From contig NZ_SHMH01000006.1 of NCBI RefSeq assembly GCF_004283755.1, positions 124,001-188,000 on the forward strand: a stretch of DNA of 64,000 nucleotides, in the 5' to 3' direction. This stretch comes from Pseudoxanthomonas winnipegensis. Its GTDB lineage: Bacteria > Pseudomonadota > Gammaproteobacteria > Xanthomonadales > Xanthomonadaceae. The position numbers and the translations under genes were made by a program. Positions 17,333-27,052 of this stretch are shown in pieces (the stretch's first letter is position 1; every line of letters starts with the position of its first letter). The notes under the pieces are model-generated. The model did no database searches, had not been told where the DNA came from, and was given only the letters and a program-made list of their open reading frames with translations.

Positions 17333-18250
17333 ATGGCCTTCGATGCCTTCGCCCTGATCCTGGCCATGCTGGCCCTGGGGCTGTTGTTCGCGCGGCTGCG
17401 CCTGTTCCCGGAAGGGGCGGCGCATGTGCTCAATCTGGTAGTGCTCTACGTCTGCCTGCCGGCGGCGGTGCTGACTTTCGTGCCGCGCCTGCACCTGGAT
17501 CCTTCGCTGCTGGGCCTGATGCTGACGCCGTGGATCCTGATGGGCGCGGTCTATGGCCTGGTCGCCATCGCCGGCCGCGCCTTGAAGCTGGCGCGCAGCG
17601 AACAGGCCGCGCTGCTGATCTGCGTGGGCTTCTCCAACTCCAGCTTCATCGGCTATCCGATGGTGCGGGCGCTGCTGGGCGACCATGCGCTGCCCTATGC
17701 GGTGGTGTACGACCAGTTCGGCACCTTCCTGATGCTGTCCACGCTCGGCATCGTGATCCTGGCGCGCTACTCGGGCGAGACGCCGCCGGGGGCCAGGCAG
17801 CTCGTCCTGCGGGTGGTGAAGTTCCCGCCGCTGTGGGCGCTGGTGTTCGCCGTCACGCTGATGCCCGCCGCGCCGCCGGCCTGGATCGCCAGCGGCCTGC
17901 AGCGCCTGGCCGATGCGATGCTGCCGCTGGTGATGCTCTCGGTCGGCCTGTCGATCCAGCTGCGGCTGCCGCGCCATGAACTCAAGCCGCTGGCCGTGGG
18001 CCTGGCGCTGCGCCTGCTGGTGATGCCGGCGCTGGCCATTCCACTGTCCTACGCCTTCGGTCTGCGTGGCCAGCTGTTCCAGGTCAACGTGCTCGAGTCG
18101 GCCATGCCGACCATGATCACCGCCGCGGCGCTGGCCATCTCGCACAACCTGGCCCCGCGCCTGTGCGCGGCGCTGACCGGTTACTCCATCGTGCTGTCGC
18201 TGGCCACGCTGCCCCTGCTGGCCTGGCTGTTGCCGCACCTGGCGCCTTGA
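17333..18250 (+). CDS. AEC family transporter (auxin efflux carrier-like permease)
   Basis: A 305-aa inner-membrane protein with about ten hydrophobic segments, two halves of five, as in the AEC/MleP family. The mid-protein motif CVGFSNSSFIGYPMVRALLG (~residues 99-118) is typical. Members transport malate, malonate or other carboxylates; the substrate here is unknown. ATG 17333 follows AAGGAAA at a good distance. The in-frame reading extends thousands of bases upstream on the strand opposite the oxidoreductase gene, but that is non-coding shadow. It may exchange an organic acid linked to the divergent oxidoreductase, which is inference only. Confidence 0.85.
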   Translation: MAFDAFALILAMLALGLLFARLRLFPEGAAHVLNLVVLYVCLPAAVLTFVPRLHLDPSLLGLMLTPWILMGAVYGLVAIAGRALKLARSEQAALLICVGFSNSSFIGYPMVRALLGDHALPYAVVYDQFGTFLMLSTLGIVILARYSGETPPGARQLVLRVVKFPPLWALVFAVTLMPAAPPAWIASGLQRLADAMLPLVMLSVGLSIQLRLPRHELKPLAVGLALRLLVMPALAIPLSYAFGLRGQLFQVNVLESAMPTMITAAALAISHNLAPRLCAALTGYSIVLSLATLPLLAWLLPHLAP

Positions 18251-18292
18251 GACGTGTCATCCTCGAGGTCGGGTTTTCAGGGACGAACCGAC

Positions 18293-19393
18293 ATGCGCCG
18301 CTTTGCCTTCGCCGCCGTTCTGCTGCTGGCCTTTCAGGTGCTTCCGGTCCGTGCGCAGGCGCAGGCCGCGGCCGACCAGACCGCGTCCGAGCAGCGCTTC
18401 AAGGCCTGGCAGGCGCAGTACGACCAGGCCCTGCAGCTGCACCTGCGCGGCGTGGCCTCCAGCGGCCAGGCGCGCGATCTCTATGCCGCCGCCGTGCTGT
18501 GGCCACGCGACGACGCCGACGCACGGCAAGGCACGGGCAAGCCGCCTGCCGCCGGGATCGACGAGCCCGGTGTCTGGATGCAGGCCGCGCTCGATGCGCG
18601 GCCGCGCGATGCGCTGGTCGCACGCTTCGAGGCGATGGGATGCCCCGGGGCCAACGTGCAATGCGACGCGGCCGGCGCGCTTGCGTTCCTGCAGCGCGAG
18701 GAAGGCGACAACCTGTTCGTGCAGCTGCTCGCCTTCATCGAGGCCCAGCAGCGCGGCGATGCCAAGGCAGCGGCCAAGGCCTGGCGCGCGGCCACGCAGG
18801 CGACGCGCTACGACGCGATGCAGATCGAGTTCGGCGGCCTGCTGGCGGATGCAGTCTCCGGCATGCCGGTGCCTCCCATGGATGCAGCGCTGCGCCAGGC
18901 GCTCGCGGCGCAGAACGCTATACCCAACGGCTCGCAACTGGCGGACTGGCCCAGGTTCAACGTGCTGACCATGCTGGCGACGCGGCCGATGCCCAATCTG
19001 GGCGTGGTCACCCGCTATTGCGATGAAACGCATACCCACGACGACCGCGAACGCTGGGACGACTGCAAATCGGTGTTCGCGCTGATGGCGCGGGACGGCA
19101 GCGACCTGATCAGCCGCCTGCTCGGCATCGGCGTGATGACGCGCCTGACGGCGGACACCCCGCAGGAACTGCGCTGGCGCGAGGAGCGGCGGCAGCTGCA
19201 ATGGCTCCTGGCCGAAGGTTCGCGCTTCCTGCCGCCGGCAACGGGCGAAGTTCCGCTGGACACCTACCTGGATTGGCGACTGCGCGACGGCGAGATCGTC
19301 GCCCTGCGACGTCTGCTGGACGCCAACCACTGGCCGCTCAACCCGCCCGCGGGCTGGACGTCGGACAGGGCGACAGTGGCAGGGTCGCGGTAG
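18293..19393 (+). CDS. secreted or periplasmic protein of unknown function
   Basis: A 366-aa protein that I do not recognise. A clear Sec signal peptide (MRRFAFAAVLLLAFQVLPVRAQA) is followed by an alanine-rich, mostly helical sequence with scattered cysteines (for example MGCPGANVQC at ~residues 117-126 and VVTRYCDETH near 240) and repeated Arg/Trp-rich stretches. The order of helices resembles tetratricopeptide or Sel1-like solenoid proteins, but no motif is strong enough to name. ATG 18293 is preferred over GTG 18254 because it begins the signal peptide. It lies 42 bp after the AEC gene and could be co-transcribed with it. Confidence 0.7.
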   Translation: MRRFAFAAVLLLAFQVLPVRAQAQAAADQTASEQRFKAWQAQYDQALQLHLRGVASSGQARDLYAAAVLWPRDDADARQGTGKPPAAGIDEPGVWMQAALDARPRDALVARFEAMGCPGANVQCDAAGALAFLQREEGDNLFVQLLAFIEAQQRGDAKAAAKAWRAATQATRYDAMQIEFGGLLADAVSGMPVPPMDAALRQALAAQNAIPNGSQLADWPRFNVLTMLATRPMPNLGVVTRYCDETHTHDDRERWDDCKSVFALMARDGSDLISRLLGIGVMTRLTADTPQELRWREERRQLQWLLAEGSRFLPPATGEVPLDTYLDWRLRDGEIVALRRLLDANHWPLNPPAGWTSDRATVAGSR

Positions 19394-19407
19394 CGCCCCG
19401 CCGGCCT

Positions 19408-20184
19408 TCAGGCGGCCGCCATCTCCTGGGAAGGCGCCTGCGCCGGGACGACCGGCGTGCGCTGGGACATGCACTGGCGGATCGCCGCCGTGACCCGCTC
19501 GAACACCGAGGCCGGGATGGCCAGCATCACCAGTTCGGCGCCCAGTTGGGTGGCGGCGTCGCCGCGCTGTCCCTGGTGCCAGGCGGTCAGGTCGAGCAGG
19601 GCGGCCATGTTCAGGCGCTGCTCGGCTCCGGAGGGATCGCGCAGCTCGGGCGCGGCGTGCTCGCACACCAGCGCGACCACCGTGTCGCGGAAATCGCCGT
19701 CGCGGCCGAACAGGTCGGCAAAGCAATGCAGGTCGACCACGCGCGCGAAGCGGGCCACGGCCGCGTCGGTGGCGCGTTCGACCACGGTGAACGCCTCCAG
19801 GCCCTGGCGATGCGCCGCGCGCTGGCGCACCCAGGCATAGCGCGAGCGGCCCAGCCGATAGCGCACCCAGCGCAGTGGCGCCAGCGCGTCCAGCGCGCGG
19901 TACAGCAGGCTCTTGCGCTGCCACGGCGCGCGCGGAACCAGGCTGAAGGGCGGGAAGCCGGACAGCAGCTTGCGCGCGACGGGGATGGGCAGGCGCACGG
20001 CGACTTCCTGCGCCAGCACCTGCACTTCGATGTGGCTGGCGCGCGCGGTGGCGGGCACCTGGCGCGCCAGATCGAGCACGGCGACGCGGCCGTCGGCCTG
20101 CTGATGCCGCGCGATCAGCTCGGCGGCCACCTGCGAGGGCGTGGCCTCCTCGCAGGTCTGGGGGTGGGGAAGGGAGTGTTCCAT
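19408..20184 (-). CDS. uncharacterised protein
   Basis: A 258-aa protein with no motif I can assign. It has no signal peptide and no convincing membrane segment. The centre is Arg-rich (RYRLGRSRYAWVRQRAAHRQG, ~residues 108-128, of which the last part is also aromatic). The C-terminal half contains hydrophobic helices (ELVMLAIPASVFERV) and ends in a low-complexity SQEMAAA tail. It converges on the secreted-protein gene with 14 bp between stops, so the two share no promoter. Codon use looks like the neighbours. It is probably a real gene because its third-position composition is strongly GC-biased across the full length. Confidence 0.6.
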   Translation of the reverse strand: MEHSLPHPQTCEEATPSQVAAELIARHQQADGRVAVLDLARQVPATARASHIEVQVLAQEVAVRLPIPVARKLLSGFPPFSLVPRAPWQRKSLLYRALDALAPLRWVRYRLGRSRYAWVRQRAAHRQGLEAFTVVERATDAAVARFARVVDLHCFADLFGRDGDFRDTVVALVCEHAAPELRDPSGAEQRLNMAALLDLTAWHQGQRGDAATQLGAELVMLAIPASVFERVTAAIRQCMSQRTPVVPAQAPSQEMAAA

Positions 20185-20365
20185 GGACTACGGGGCCGTT
20201 CCGTCGGGATCCGTGAGACCCCTGAGCGTACGTCAGCGCGGCCCTTGCGACAAGCGACAAGTATTTGGAATTACAGGGAAATGAGTGAGGATTGGTAGCG
20301 TCTTCCACGCGGTTCACCCCACCTGGGCCCAGCGGCGCGCTTGGCCGCCGTCGCACACCCGCGCC

Positions 20366-21853
20366 TCAGTGTGCCGGCACGGTGCGGCCGCGGGCCCAGT
20401 CGCGCAGCGCCTGGACCTGCTCGGCCATCAGCACCGAGAGCGGGCGGGTGGTGCGGATCTCGCGCATCAGGCCGTCGGTGTCCAGGGCGCGGCCCTCGGC
20501 GTGTGCGGTGTACAGGCCCGAGACGATGGCCTGCTCGATCTCGGCGCCGGAGAAGCCGTCGCTGGCCGCGGCCAGCGCAGGCAGGGCGAAGTCCTCGGCC
20601 ACCAGCCTGCGTCGGCCCAGATGCAGCCGCAGCAGCTCGACCCGCGTGTCGGCGTCGGGCAGGTCGACGAAGAAGATCTCGTCGAAGCGTCCCTTGCGCA
20701 GCAGCTCCGGCGGCAGTTCGTGGACCTGGTTGGCGGTGGCCACGACGAACACCGGCGCGCTGCGCTCGGCCATCCAGGTCAGCAGGCTGCCGAGCACGCG
20801 CCGGGACACGCCGCCATCCTCGCCGCTCCCGCTGCTGGCCAGGCCCTTCTCGATCTCGTCGATCCACAGCACGCACGGCGCCAGCTGCTCGGCCGCGGCC
20901 AGCGCCTTGCGCAGGTTCTTCTCGGTCTCGCCGTGGTACTTGTCGTACAGCGCGCCCATGTCCAGGCGCAGCAGCGGCACGCCGAACCCGGCCGCGGTGG
21001 CCTTGGCCAGCATCGACTTGCCGCAGCCCTGCACCCCCAGCAGCAGCATGCCGCGCGGCGGGTCCAGGCCCGGCGGCGGCGCGGTGGAGGCGAACACGCT
21101 GCGGCGCTGGGCGATCCAGCGCTTGAGCCGGTCGGCGCCGGCCACCTCGTCCAGCCGCGTGCCGTCGTATTCGTACTGCAGCTGGCCGCCACGGCCGAGC
21201 AGCTCGAACTTCAGCCTGGCCAGCTGCGGCAGATCGCCAGGGCCGAGCACGCCGTCGTCGTAGATCAGGTGGCGCGCGATGCGCCGCGCGTCGACCAGGT
21301 CCAGCCCGGCCAGGTTGCGGATGATCTGCTGGGCCGCGGCAGTGTCCACCTCGACCCGCCGCCCGCCGTTCTCGGCCGGGTAGGCGGCCACTTCCTCGCG
21401 CAGCATCTTCAGCAGCGCCGCTGCATCGGGCAGGCGCGGGCTGAAGCGCACCGCCAGCGGCTCGAGCGTTTCGGGCAGCGCGACCCGGGCGCCGACCAGC
21501 ACCACCACGTGCGGCTGGCAATGGCGGCGCTGGACGATGTCGCGCAGCTGGCGCTGGTGGCCGGCGTATTCCAGATACGGGGCGAAGTCGAGCAGCAGGT
21601 AGACGCCGCGCTGCTCGGCCGCCTTGATCGCCTGCAGGGCCGCACCGGCCTCGGGCGCGCCTTCGGCCGCGTCCTCGCGGTCCATGTCCAGCCGGCGCAG
21701 GCCCTCGGTGGCCGACCAGCGATAGAGCGCGCGCCAGACCTGGGCCAGGGACTGGCGGAACAGGTCCACCACGCGCGCCTCGTCCTGGGTCTCGATGACG
21801 ATCAGCGGCGTTCCGGCGCGGATCAGCGCGGTCAGGTCCTTCAACTCGCTCAT
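20366..21853 (-). CDS. AAA family ATPase, Ycf46/Vps4-like
   Basis: A 495-aa single-ring AAA ATPase of the Ycf46 group. The N-terminal ~230 residues form the family-specific domain ([20 protein letters not shown]). The AAA module has Walker A GVQGCGKS (273-280), Walker B VLWIDE (328-333), the sensor-1 Asn in VATANQ, and arginine-finger-like residues in [10 protein letters not shown]. Ycf46 proteins are linked to cyanobacterial and plastid stress responses, and bacterial roles are poorly defined. ATG 21853 is five bases after AAGGAG, which decides the start; a GTG at 21859 overlaps that ribosome-binding site. It is divergent from the ParA-type gene with 128 bp between starts. Confidence 0.85.
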   Translation of the reverse strand: MSELKDLTALIRAGTPLIVIETQDEARVVDLFRQSLAQVWRALYRWSATEGLRRLDMDREDAAEGAPEAGAALQAIKAAEQRGVYLLLDFAPYLEYAGHQRQLRDIVQRRHCQPHVVVLVGARVALPETLEPLAVRFSPRLPDAAALLKMLREEVAAYPAENGGRRVEVDTAAAQQIIRNLAGLDLVDARRIARHLIYDDGVLGPGDLPQLARLKFELLGRGGQLQYEYDGTRLDEVAGADRLKRWIAQRRSVFASTAPPPGLDPPRGMLLLGVQGCGKSMLAKATAAGFGVPLLRLDMGALYDKYHGETEKNLRKALAAAEQLAPCVLWIDEIEKGLASSGSGEDGGVSRRVLGSLLTWMAERSAPVFVVATANQVHELPPELLRKGRFDEIFFVDLPDADTRVELLRLHLGRRRLVAEDFALPALAAASDGFSGAEIEQAIVSGLYTAHAEGRALDTDGLMREIRTTRPLSVLMAEQVQALRDWARGRTVPAH

Positions 21854-21981
21854 GGGCACTCCTTGCGGGGCGAGCGAACATAGCAGAGCGCACCCTCGCC
21901 ACGGGCCGGAGGCCGGCTGGTGGCTTTCACGGCCGACGGTGTACGCTCCGGCTTCCCGGACGAGTGCGAAGGCGTGAGCGC

Positions 21982-22611
21982 ATGAAGACCATCCTGGTCG
22001 CCAGTTCCAAGGGCGGTGCGGGCAAGACCACGGTGGCCACCAATCTGGCCGCGTATTACGCCCTGCAGGGCCAGCGCACGGTCCTGGTGGACGCCGATCC
22101 CCAGGAATCGGCCACGCGCTGGGCCCAGCGCCGCGCCGAGCTTCCCAGCGCCGTGTTGCCGCTCAGCGGCACCGGCAAGAAGTGGGCGTCCAGGCTGCCG
22201 GCCGACACCCAGACCGTGATCGCCGACGGCCGCGCCGGCGCCATGGCCGATGAGCTGGAAGCGCTGCTGGACGCCGCCGATGCGGTGGTGGTGCCGGTAC
22301 TGCCCTCAGGGCTCGACATCGAAGCCACCGTCGGCTTCCTCAACTCGCTGTCCAAGGTCCCGCGCGTGCACAAGCGCAAGCTGCCGGTGGGCCTGGTCCT
22401 CAACCGCGCCAAGCCCTGGACCCACACCGCCCAGCAGGCACTGGAGATGATGGGAGAATGGCCCTATCCGGTGGTCGCCACCCTGCGCGATACCCAGGCC
22501 TATGTGGTCATGGCCGGACTGGGACGCAGCCTGTTCGATTACCACTCCCTGCAGGTGCGCGATCACCAGCAGGACTGGCAGCCGCTGCTCGCCTGGCTGG
22601 ATGCGGTCTGA
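21982..22611 (+). CDS. ParA family ATPase, orphan
   Basis: A 209-aa deviant-Walker ATPase. KGGAGKTT (residues 10-17) with the signature lysine, [18 protein letters not shown] and [19 protein letters not shown] are all ParA/Soj features. No parB, partition-site array or plasmid gene is adjacent, so it probably positions a cellular cargo rather than segregating DNA. Start is ATG 21982; a GTG at 21964 in frame would add six residues. The sixA gene follows 27 bp later on the same strand. Confidence 0.85.
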   Translation: MKTILVASSKGGAGKTTVATNLAAYYALQGQRTVLVDADPQESATRWAQRRAELPSAVLPLSGTGKKWASRLPADTQTVIADGRAGAMADELEALLDAADAVVVPVLPSGLDIEATVGFLNSLSKVPRVHKRKLPVGLVLNRAKPWTHTAQQALEMMGEWPYPVVATLRDTQAYVVMAGLGRSLFDYHSLQVRDHQQDWQPLLAWLDAV

Positions 22612-22638
22612 TCACGCAGCTCCCGATAAGGTCGTCCC

Positions 22639-23115
22639 ATGCGTGAACTCATCCTCCTGCGCCATGCCCATGCCGAGCCCGCCCTGCCCGGCCAGTCCGA
22701 TTTCGACCGCCCCCTGGCCCCGCACGGCCAGGCCGAGGCCGAGGCGGCCGGGCGCTGGATCAAGGACCAGCGCCTGATCCCCGACCGCGTGCTGTGCTCG
22801 CCCGCGCGCCGCACCCGCGAGACGCTCGAAGCGGTGCTGGCCACCACCGGCTACGTCGAACAGCGCCTGGAACAGGCCATCTACGAGGCCACCGCCGGCA
22901 CCCTGATCGGCCTGGCCGATGCGCACCGCGATGTCGACCGCCTGCTGCTGCTGGGCCATAACCCCGGGCTGGAACAACTGGCGGCGCTGCTGCACAGCGG
23001 CAGCACCAGCGACTACCGCGGCATGCCCACCGGCTCGGTGGTCGTGTTGACCTTCGCCGAGGACGGCCCGATCGAACCGGGCGCGGCGAGCCTGTCGGCG
23101 TTCTGGTGGCCGTGA
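22639..23115 (+). CDS. sixA: phosphohistidine phosphatase SixA
   Basis: A 158-aa histidine phosphatase superfamily member. The catalytic RHAHAEP motif places the nucleophile at His9, with CSPARRTRETLEAV near residue 53 and GHNPGLEQLA near residue 108. SixA removes phosphate from phosphohistidine in PTS-type (EINtr) phosphotransferase proteins. The length is right for SixA, which lacks the large inserts of phosphoglycerate mutases. The TGA overlaps the GTG start of the YceI gene (GTGA), so they are coupled. Confidence 0.88.
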   Translation: MRELILLRHAHAEPALPGQSDFDRPLAPHGQAEAEAAGRWIKDQRLIPDRVLCSPARRTRETLEAVLATTGYVEQRLEQAIYEATAGTLIGLADAHRDVDRLLLLGHNPGLEQLAALLHSGSTSDYRGMPTGSVVVLTFAEDGPIEPGAASLSAFWWP

Positions 23116-23699
23116 AGGCGAAGGCCTGGATCCGGTTCTGTCTCGGCGCCGGGCTGACCCTCTGCACCGCCGCCGCCGCGCAGTCGCGCACCATGCCGCT
23201 GGACAAGCAGCACACGCGGCTGGGCTTCGCGCTGTCCACGCGCTGGGGGCAGACGCTGGAAGGCAACTTCCCGCGCTACGACGGGGTGGTGCACGTGCTG
23301 CCCGACGGCCGACACCAGGTGACCCTGCACATGTACACGGCCGACGTGCAGATCGGCGACCATACGCGCTATGCGCAGTGGGCGCGCGGCAGCGCGTTCT
23401 TCGATGCGGAAAAATGGCCGGAAGTGGTGTTCGTGTCCTACCCCTATGACAGTGCGGTGCTCAAAGGCGGCGGCCAGCTCGAGGGTGAGCTGGTGATCCG
23501 CGGCATCCGCCGCCCGGAGACCCTCACGGTCACGCCCGAGCCCTGTGCGCGCCCTGGCGTGGACTGCGATGTGGTGCTGTCCGGCGAGGTGCGCCGCAGC
23601 GACTACGACATGGACGGCTTCCGGCTGGCGCTCAGCGACAAGGTGCAGTTCCTGCTGCGCGCGCGCGTGCAGGCACCGGAGCGGGAGCCCAAACCTTGA
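23112..23699 (+). CDS. YceI family periplasmic protein
   Basis: A 195-aa lipocalin-like protein of the YceI family, which binds isoprenoid-type lipids in structures I know of. The N-terminus is a Sec signal (AWIRFCLGAGLTLCTAAAAQ), followed by PLDKQHTRLGFALSTRWGQ, the start of the YceI barrel, and later SYPYDSAVLKGGGQLEGELVIRG-type strands. GTG 23112 overlaps the sixA TGA; GTG 23106 would add two residues. The stop overlaps a TTG start for the next gene, continuing the coupled chain. Confidence 0.85.
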   Translation: MKAKAWIRFCLGAGLTLCTAAAAQSRTMPLDKQHTRLGFALSTRWGQTLEGNFPRYDGVVHVLPDGRHQVTLHMYTADVQIGDHTRYAQWARGSAFFDAEKWPEVVFVSYPYDSAVLKGGGQLEGELVIRGIRRPETLTVTPEPCARPGVDCDVVLSGEVRRSDYDMDGFRLALSDKVQFLLRARVQAPEREPKP

Positions 23700-25705
23700 G
23701 GAAGCTGTTGGGGGCCTTCGCCCTGCTGCTGTCCCTGCTGGGCAGCGGCTGCGCCAGCCTGTCCCAGGCCGATCATGCACGGGCGGTGCAGATCGCCCAG
23801 GCCGCCCGTTCGCAGGTGATCGATTGCCAGGGCGCCAACGCCTGCGCCGAGCCCTCAGCGCTGCGCGATCTGGCCGACAAGGCGCGCGCCGATTCCACGC
23901 CCAAGGTGCCGCGCCACTACGCGCTGCTGCTGGACCGCGGCGAGGACTCGCTGCTGGCGCGGCTCAACCTGATCCGCTCCGCGCGCCACAGCATCGACGT
24001 GCAGACCTACATCTTCGACACCGACGACAGCGCGCGGCTGGTGCTGGACGAGCTGCTGGCCGCCGCGCGCCGCGGCGTGCAGGTGCGGGTGCTGATCGAC
24101 CAGCTCACCGCCATTCCGAACCTGGACATGCTAGCGGCGCTGTCCGGCGCGCACCGCAACTTCGCCCTGCGCCTGTACAACCCAACCTTCAACCAGGCCG
24201 TGCCGGGCTACCTGGACTATGCGGCCAGCGTGGTGTGCTGCTTCCGGCGCTTCAACCAGCGCATGCATACCAAGCTGCTGCTGGTGGACGATGCGGTCGG
24301 CATCACCGGCGGGCGCAACTACCAGGACGACTATTACGACTGGGATTCGGAATACAATTTCCGCGACCGCGACGTGCTGATCGCAGGCCCGGAAGGCGCG
24401 GACATGGGGCGCAGCTTCGACCAGTTCTGGGACGCGCCGCGCAGCATCCCGGCCGAGCGGCTCAGCGACGTCGGCCGCACGCTGCTCGAGAAAGGCGTGC
24501 CGCCGATGCCGCCGGAGGCGTTCAAGCGCCCCGACCGCGTCGCCGACATGGGCGCCGACGCCAGCGACCCGGAGGTGATCCAGCAGCGCCTGGTCGACCG
24601 CGCGCTGGAAGTTGGCACGGTCAGCTACGTGGCCGACACCCCGCGCAAGCATCGCGCCGATGATCCCGAGACCGCCGCGCCCTCGGACTGGGAGTTGGGC
24701 ACGCTGCTGACCCGCGCGCAGGACGAGATCCTGATGCAGACGCCGTACCTGATCATGTCCAAGCAGGCCAAGCGCTTCTTCAAGGGCCTGCGCACGCGGC
24801 CGGTGCCGCCGGCGGTGGTGGTGTCCACCAACAGCCTGGCCGCCACCGACAATCCGATCGTGTATTCGGTGTCGGCCAAGTACAAGCGCATGTACCTGCG
24901 CGAGCTCGGCTTCCAGCTCTACGAATACAAGCCGTTCCCGGCCGACGCGCCGGTGGACGTGGCCACGCTGCTGCCGGTGCCGCCGGTGGCGCTGCCCGGG
25001 CAGGAACCGGCACCGATGCCCGAGCAGGACGTGCCGCGCAGCACCGCCATCCGCACCTCGATGCCCGGCAGCCGGCCCTTCGGCATGGTGGACCGCGACG
25101 AGCAGCAGGACCGCGCCACGCGCCGCGCGCGCGAACGCAACCGCGTGGACCGGCGCCTGCAGCGCGCCGAGGGCCGGCCCTCGTTCCTCAGCAAGGGCCC
25201 GCACAGCGACCCGCTGCCGCTCAAGCGCGCCGGCGTGCGCATGGGCCTGCATGCCAAGTCGATGGTGATCGACGACGACATCGCGGTCATCGGCACGCAC
25301 AACTTCGACCCGCGCTCGCTCGACTACAACACCGAGGCGGTGGTGGTGATCCCCAACCGCGCCTTCGCCCAGCAGCTGGAGCAGAGCATCCGCCGCGACA
25401 TCGAGCCGGAGAATTCCTGGGTAATCGCGCCCCGGCCCAAGCCGGGCGTGTTCTCGGGCATCAACTACAGCCTGGACAAGGTGTCCTCGGCGCTGCCGGT
25501 GTTCGACATCTGGCCCTGGCGCTATGCCACCAGCTACGAATTCGTGCCCAGCGAACAGTGCCCGGGCCCGCTGCCGGTCAAGGATCCGATGTTCCACGCC
25601 TGCTACAAGTCGGTGGGCGACTTCCCCGAGGTGAGCATCGGGCCCAAGCGGCTGTACGCGCGCATCCTGATCGCCTTCGGCGCCGGCCTGGTGCCGATCC
25701 TCTGA
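23696..25705 (+). CDS. phospholipase D family lipoprotein, cardiolipin synthase-like
   Basis: A 669-aa protein with two HKD catalytic motifs: HTKLLLVDDAVGITGGRN at ~residue 190 and HAKSMVIDDDIAVIGTHNFD at ~518, the layout of the PLD/cardiolipin synthase superfamily. The N-terminus is a lipoprotein signal with lipobox LGSGC (Cys ~19), so it is probably membrane-anchored and periplasmic. A charged, proline-rich insert lies at ~430-500 (RRARERNRVDRRLQRAEGR). The reaction is transfer of a phosphatidyl group, or hydrolysis; the exact one is not decidable here. TTG 23696 overlaps the YceI stop. It is the last gene of the sixA-YceI-PLD run. Confidence 0.9.
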   Translation: MRKLLGAFALLLSLLGSGCASLSQADHARAVQIAQAARSQVIDCQGANACAEPSALRDLADKARADSTPKVPRHYALLLDRGEDSLLARLNLIRSARHSIDVQTYIFDTDDSARLVLDELLAAARRGVQVRVLIDQLTAIPNLDMLAALSGAHRNFALRLYNPTFNQAVPGYLDYAASVVCCFRRFNQRMHTKLLLVDDAVGITGGRNYQDDYYDWDSEYNFRDRDVLIAGPEGADMGRSFDQFWDAPRSIPAERLSDVGRTLLEKGVPPMPPEAFKRPDRVADMGADASDPEVIQQRLVDRALEVGTVSYVADTPRKHRADDPETAAPSDWELGTLLTRAQDEILMQTPYLIMSKQAKRFFKGLRTRPVPPAVVVSTNSLAATDNPIVYSVSAKYKRMYLRELGFQLYEYKPFPADAPVDVATLLPVPPVALPGQEPAPMPEQDVPRSTAIRTSMPGSRPFGMVDRDEQQDRATRRARERNRVDRRLQRAEGRPSFLSKGPHSDPLPLKRAGVRMGLHAKSMVIDDDIAVIGTHNFDPRSLDYNTEAVVVIPNRAFAQQLEQSIRRDIEPENSWVIAPRPKPGVFSGINYSLDKVSSALPVFDIWPWRYATSYEFVPSEQCPGPLPVKDPMFHACYKSVGDFPEVSIGPKRLYARILIAFGAGLVPIL

Positions 25706-25732
25706 CGCTTCACGTTTTAGAAGGACACTGCC

Positions 25733-26164
25733 ATGACTTTCCGCGTCCCCGTCGATATCGACGCGCTCAATGCCATGTCGGCCGGCAACCTGGTCGGCCA
25801 CCTGGGCATCGTCATCACCGAGGCCGGCCCGGACTGGCTGCGCGGCACCATGCCGGTGGCCGCGCACACCCACCAGCCGTTCGGCCTGCTGCACGGCGGC
25901 GCCTCGGTGGTGCTGGCCGAGACGCTGGGCAGCCTGGCCGGCGGCCTGAGCGTGCTCGATCCCGAGCGGCACGCCGTGGTCGGCCTGGAGATCAACGCCA
26001 ACCACATCCGCGGCGAGCGCGCCGGCACCGTCACCGGCACCGCGCGCGCGATCCACATCGGCCGCAGCACCCAGGTCTGGGACATCCGCATCGAGAACGA
26101 GCGCGGCAAGCCGGTGTGCGTCTCGCGCCTGACCCTGGCGGTGGTGCCCAAGCCGGCGGCCTGA
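25733..26164 (+). CDS. hotdog-fold acyl-CoA thioesterase (YdiI/MenI/EntH type)
   Basis: A 143-aa PaaI-type thioesterase. The catalytic segment HTHQPFGLLHGGASVVLAETLG (~residues 45-66) has the Gln/His and HGG loop, with Glu at ~63 as the likely general base. Relatives hydrolyse 1,4-dihydroxy-2-naphthoyl-CoA (MenI) or proofread aryl carrier proteins (EntH). This organism group makes ubiquinone rather than menaquinone as far as I know, so the substrate is open. The start is decided by AAGGAC 10 bp upstream of ATG 25733. Confidence 0.85.
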   Translation: MTFRVPVDIDALNAMSAGNLVGHLGIVITEAGPDWLRGTMPVAAHTHQPFGLLHGGASVVLAETLGSLAGGLSVLDPERHAVVGLEINANHIRGERAGTVTGTARAIHIGRSTQVWDIRIENERGKPVCVSRLTLAVVPKPAA

Positions 26165-26255
26165 TCGGCCGCGCGGGCCGCGCGCCGGCCCGGCGCAACG
26201 CTGCTTCCGGTCGGCTGTTGTAGCCGGCCCCGGACCCATCCGGTATCTTGCCTGG

Positions 26256-27050
26256 ATGAGTCCGTCCCCCTCTCTGGCGCCTGCTGCCCCCGGTGCCGGC
26301 CGCGCCTTCCGCTATCTGCTCCGCACGCCGCTGCTGCTGATCCACGTGCTGGTCATGCTGCCGCTGCTGCTGCTGACCATGGTGCCGCTGTGGGCGGGCC
26401 TGCCGCTGCGCGGGCGCACGGTCAAGCAGTTCTCCGTCGAGCACTGGTCGGCCGCGCTGATGCGCATCTTCGGCTTCCGCCTGCGTCGCAGCGGCACGCC
26501 GCTGCAGGGGGCGGTGATGTTCGTCTCCAACCACGTCAGCTGGGTGGACATCGAGATGGTGCACAGCCAGCGCATGGTCGGCTTCGTGGCCAAGCAGGAG
26601 ATCCGCGGCTGGCCCGTGGTGGGCTGGCTGGCGCAGCGCGGGGAGACCATCTTCCACCAGCGCGGCAGCACCGAGTCGCTGGGCGGGGTGATGGAGGCGA
26701 TGCTGGAGCGGCTGAAGGAAGGCCGCCCGGTGGCGGTGTTCCCGGAAGGTCGCACCCGCGACGGCAGCGAGGTCGGCCCGTTCCACGCGCGCATCTTCCA
26801 GCCGGCGGTCGAGGCGGCCGTGCCGGTGCAGCCGGTGGCGCTGCGCTACGGCGTGCGCGGCGATGCGCAGCAGGTGGTGGCCTTCGGCCCGCACGAGAGC
26901 TTCTTCGCGAACTTTCTACGCCTGTTGGGCGAACCTTCGCGCGTGGCCGAGATCTGCTTCCTCGAACCCATCTTCCCCGACCAGGTCCAGGGCCGTCGGC
27001 AGATCGCCGACACGGCCCGGGCGCGCATCGTCGCGGCGATGGAGGCCTGA
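26256..27050 (+). CDS. 1-acyl-sn-glycerol-3-phosphate acyltransferase, PlsC family
   Basis: A 264-aa membrane-associated acyltransferase that acylates lysophosphatidic acid, or a related lysolipid, from acyl-CoA/ACP. The H(X)4D motif is NHVSWVD (~residues 91-97), the glycerol-phosphate motif is FPEGRTRDG (~residues 161-169), and residues ~25-50 form a hydrophobic membrane segment. The length matches PlsC. Xanthomonads usually carry several PlsC paralogues, so a specific symbol is withheld. The next gene starts 2 nt after its stop. Confidence 0.88.
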   Translation: MSPSPSLAPAAPGAGRAFRYLLRTPLLLIHVLVMLPLLLLTMVPLWAGLPLRGRTVKQFSVEHWSAALMRIFGFRLRRSGTPLQGAVMFVSNHVSWVDIEMVHSQRMVGFVAKQEIRGWPVVGWLAQRGETIFHQRGSTESLGGVMEAMLERLKEGRPVAVFPEGRTRDGSEVGPFHARIFQPAVEAAVPVQPVALRYGVRGDAQQVVAFGPHESFFANFLRLLGEPSRVAEICFLEPIFPDQVQGRRQIADTARARIVAAMEA

Positions 27051-27052
27051 GC

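Noticed and set aside
17171..18238. N-terminal extension of the oxidoreductase frame to 18238
   Set aside because: The extension is Gln/Arg/His-rich and overlaps the AEC gene on the other strand. The family N-terminus begins at ATG 17170.
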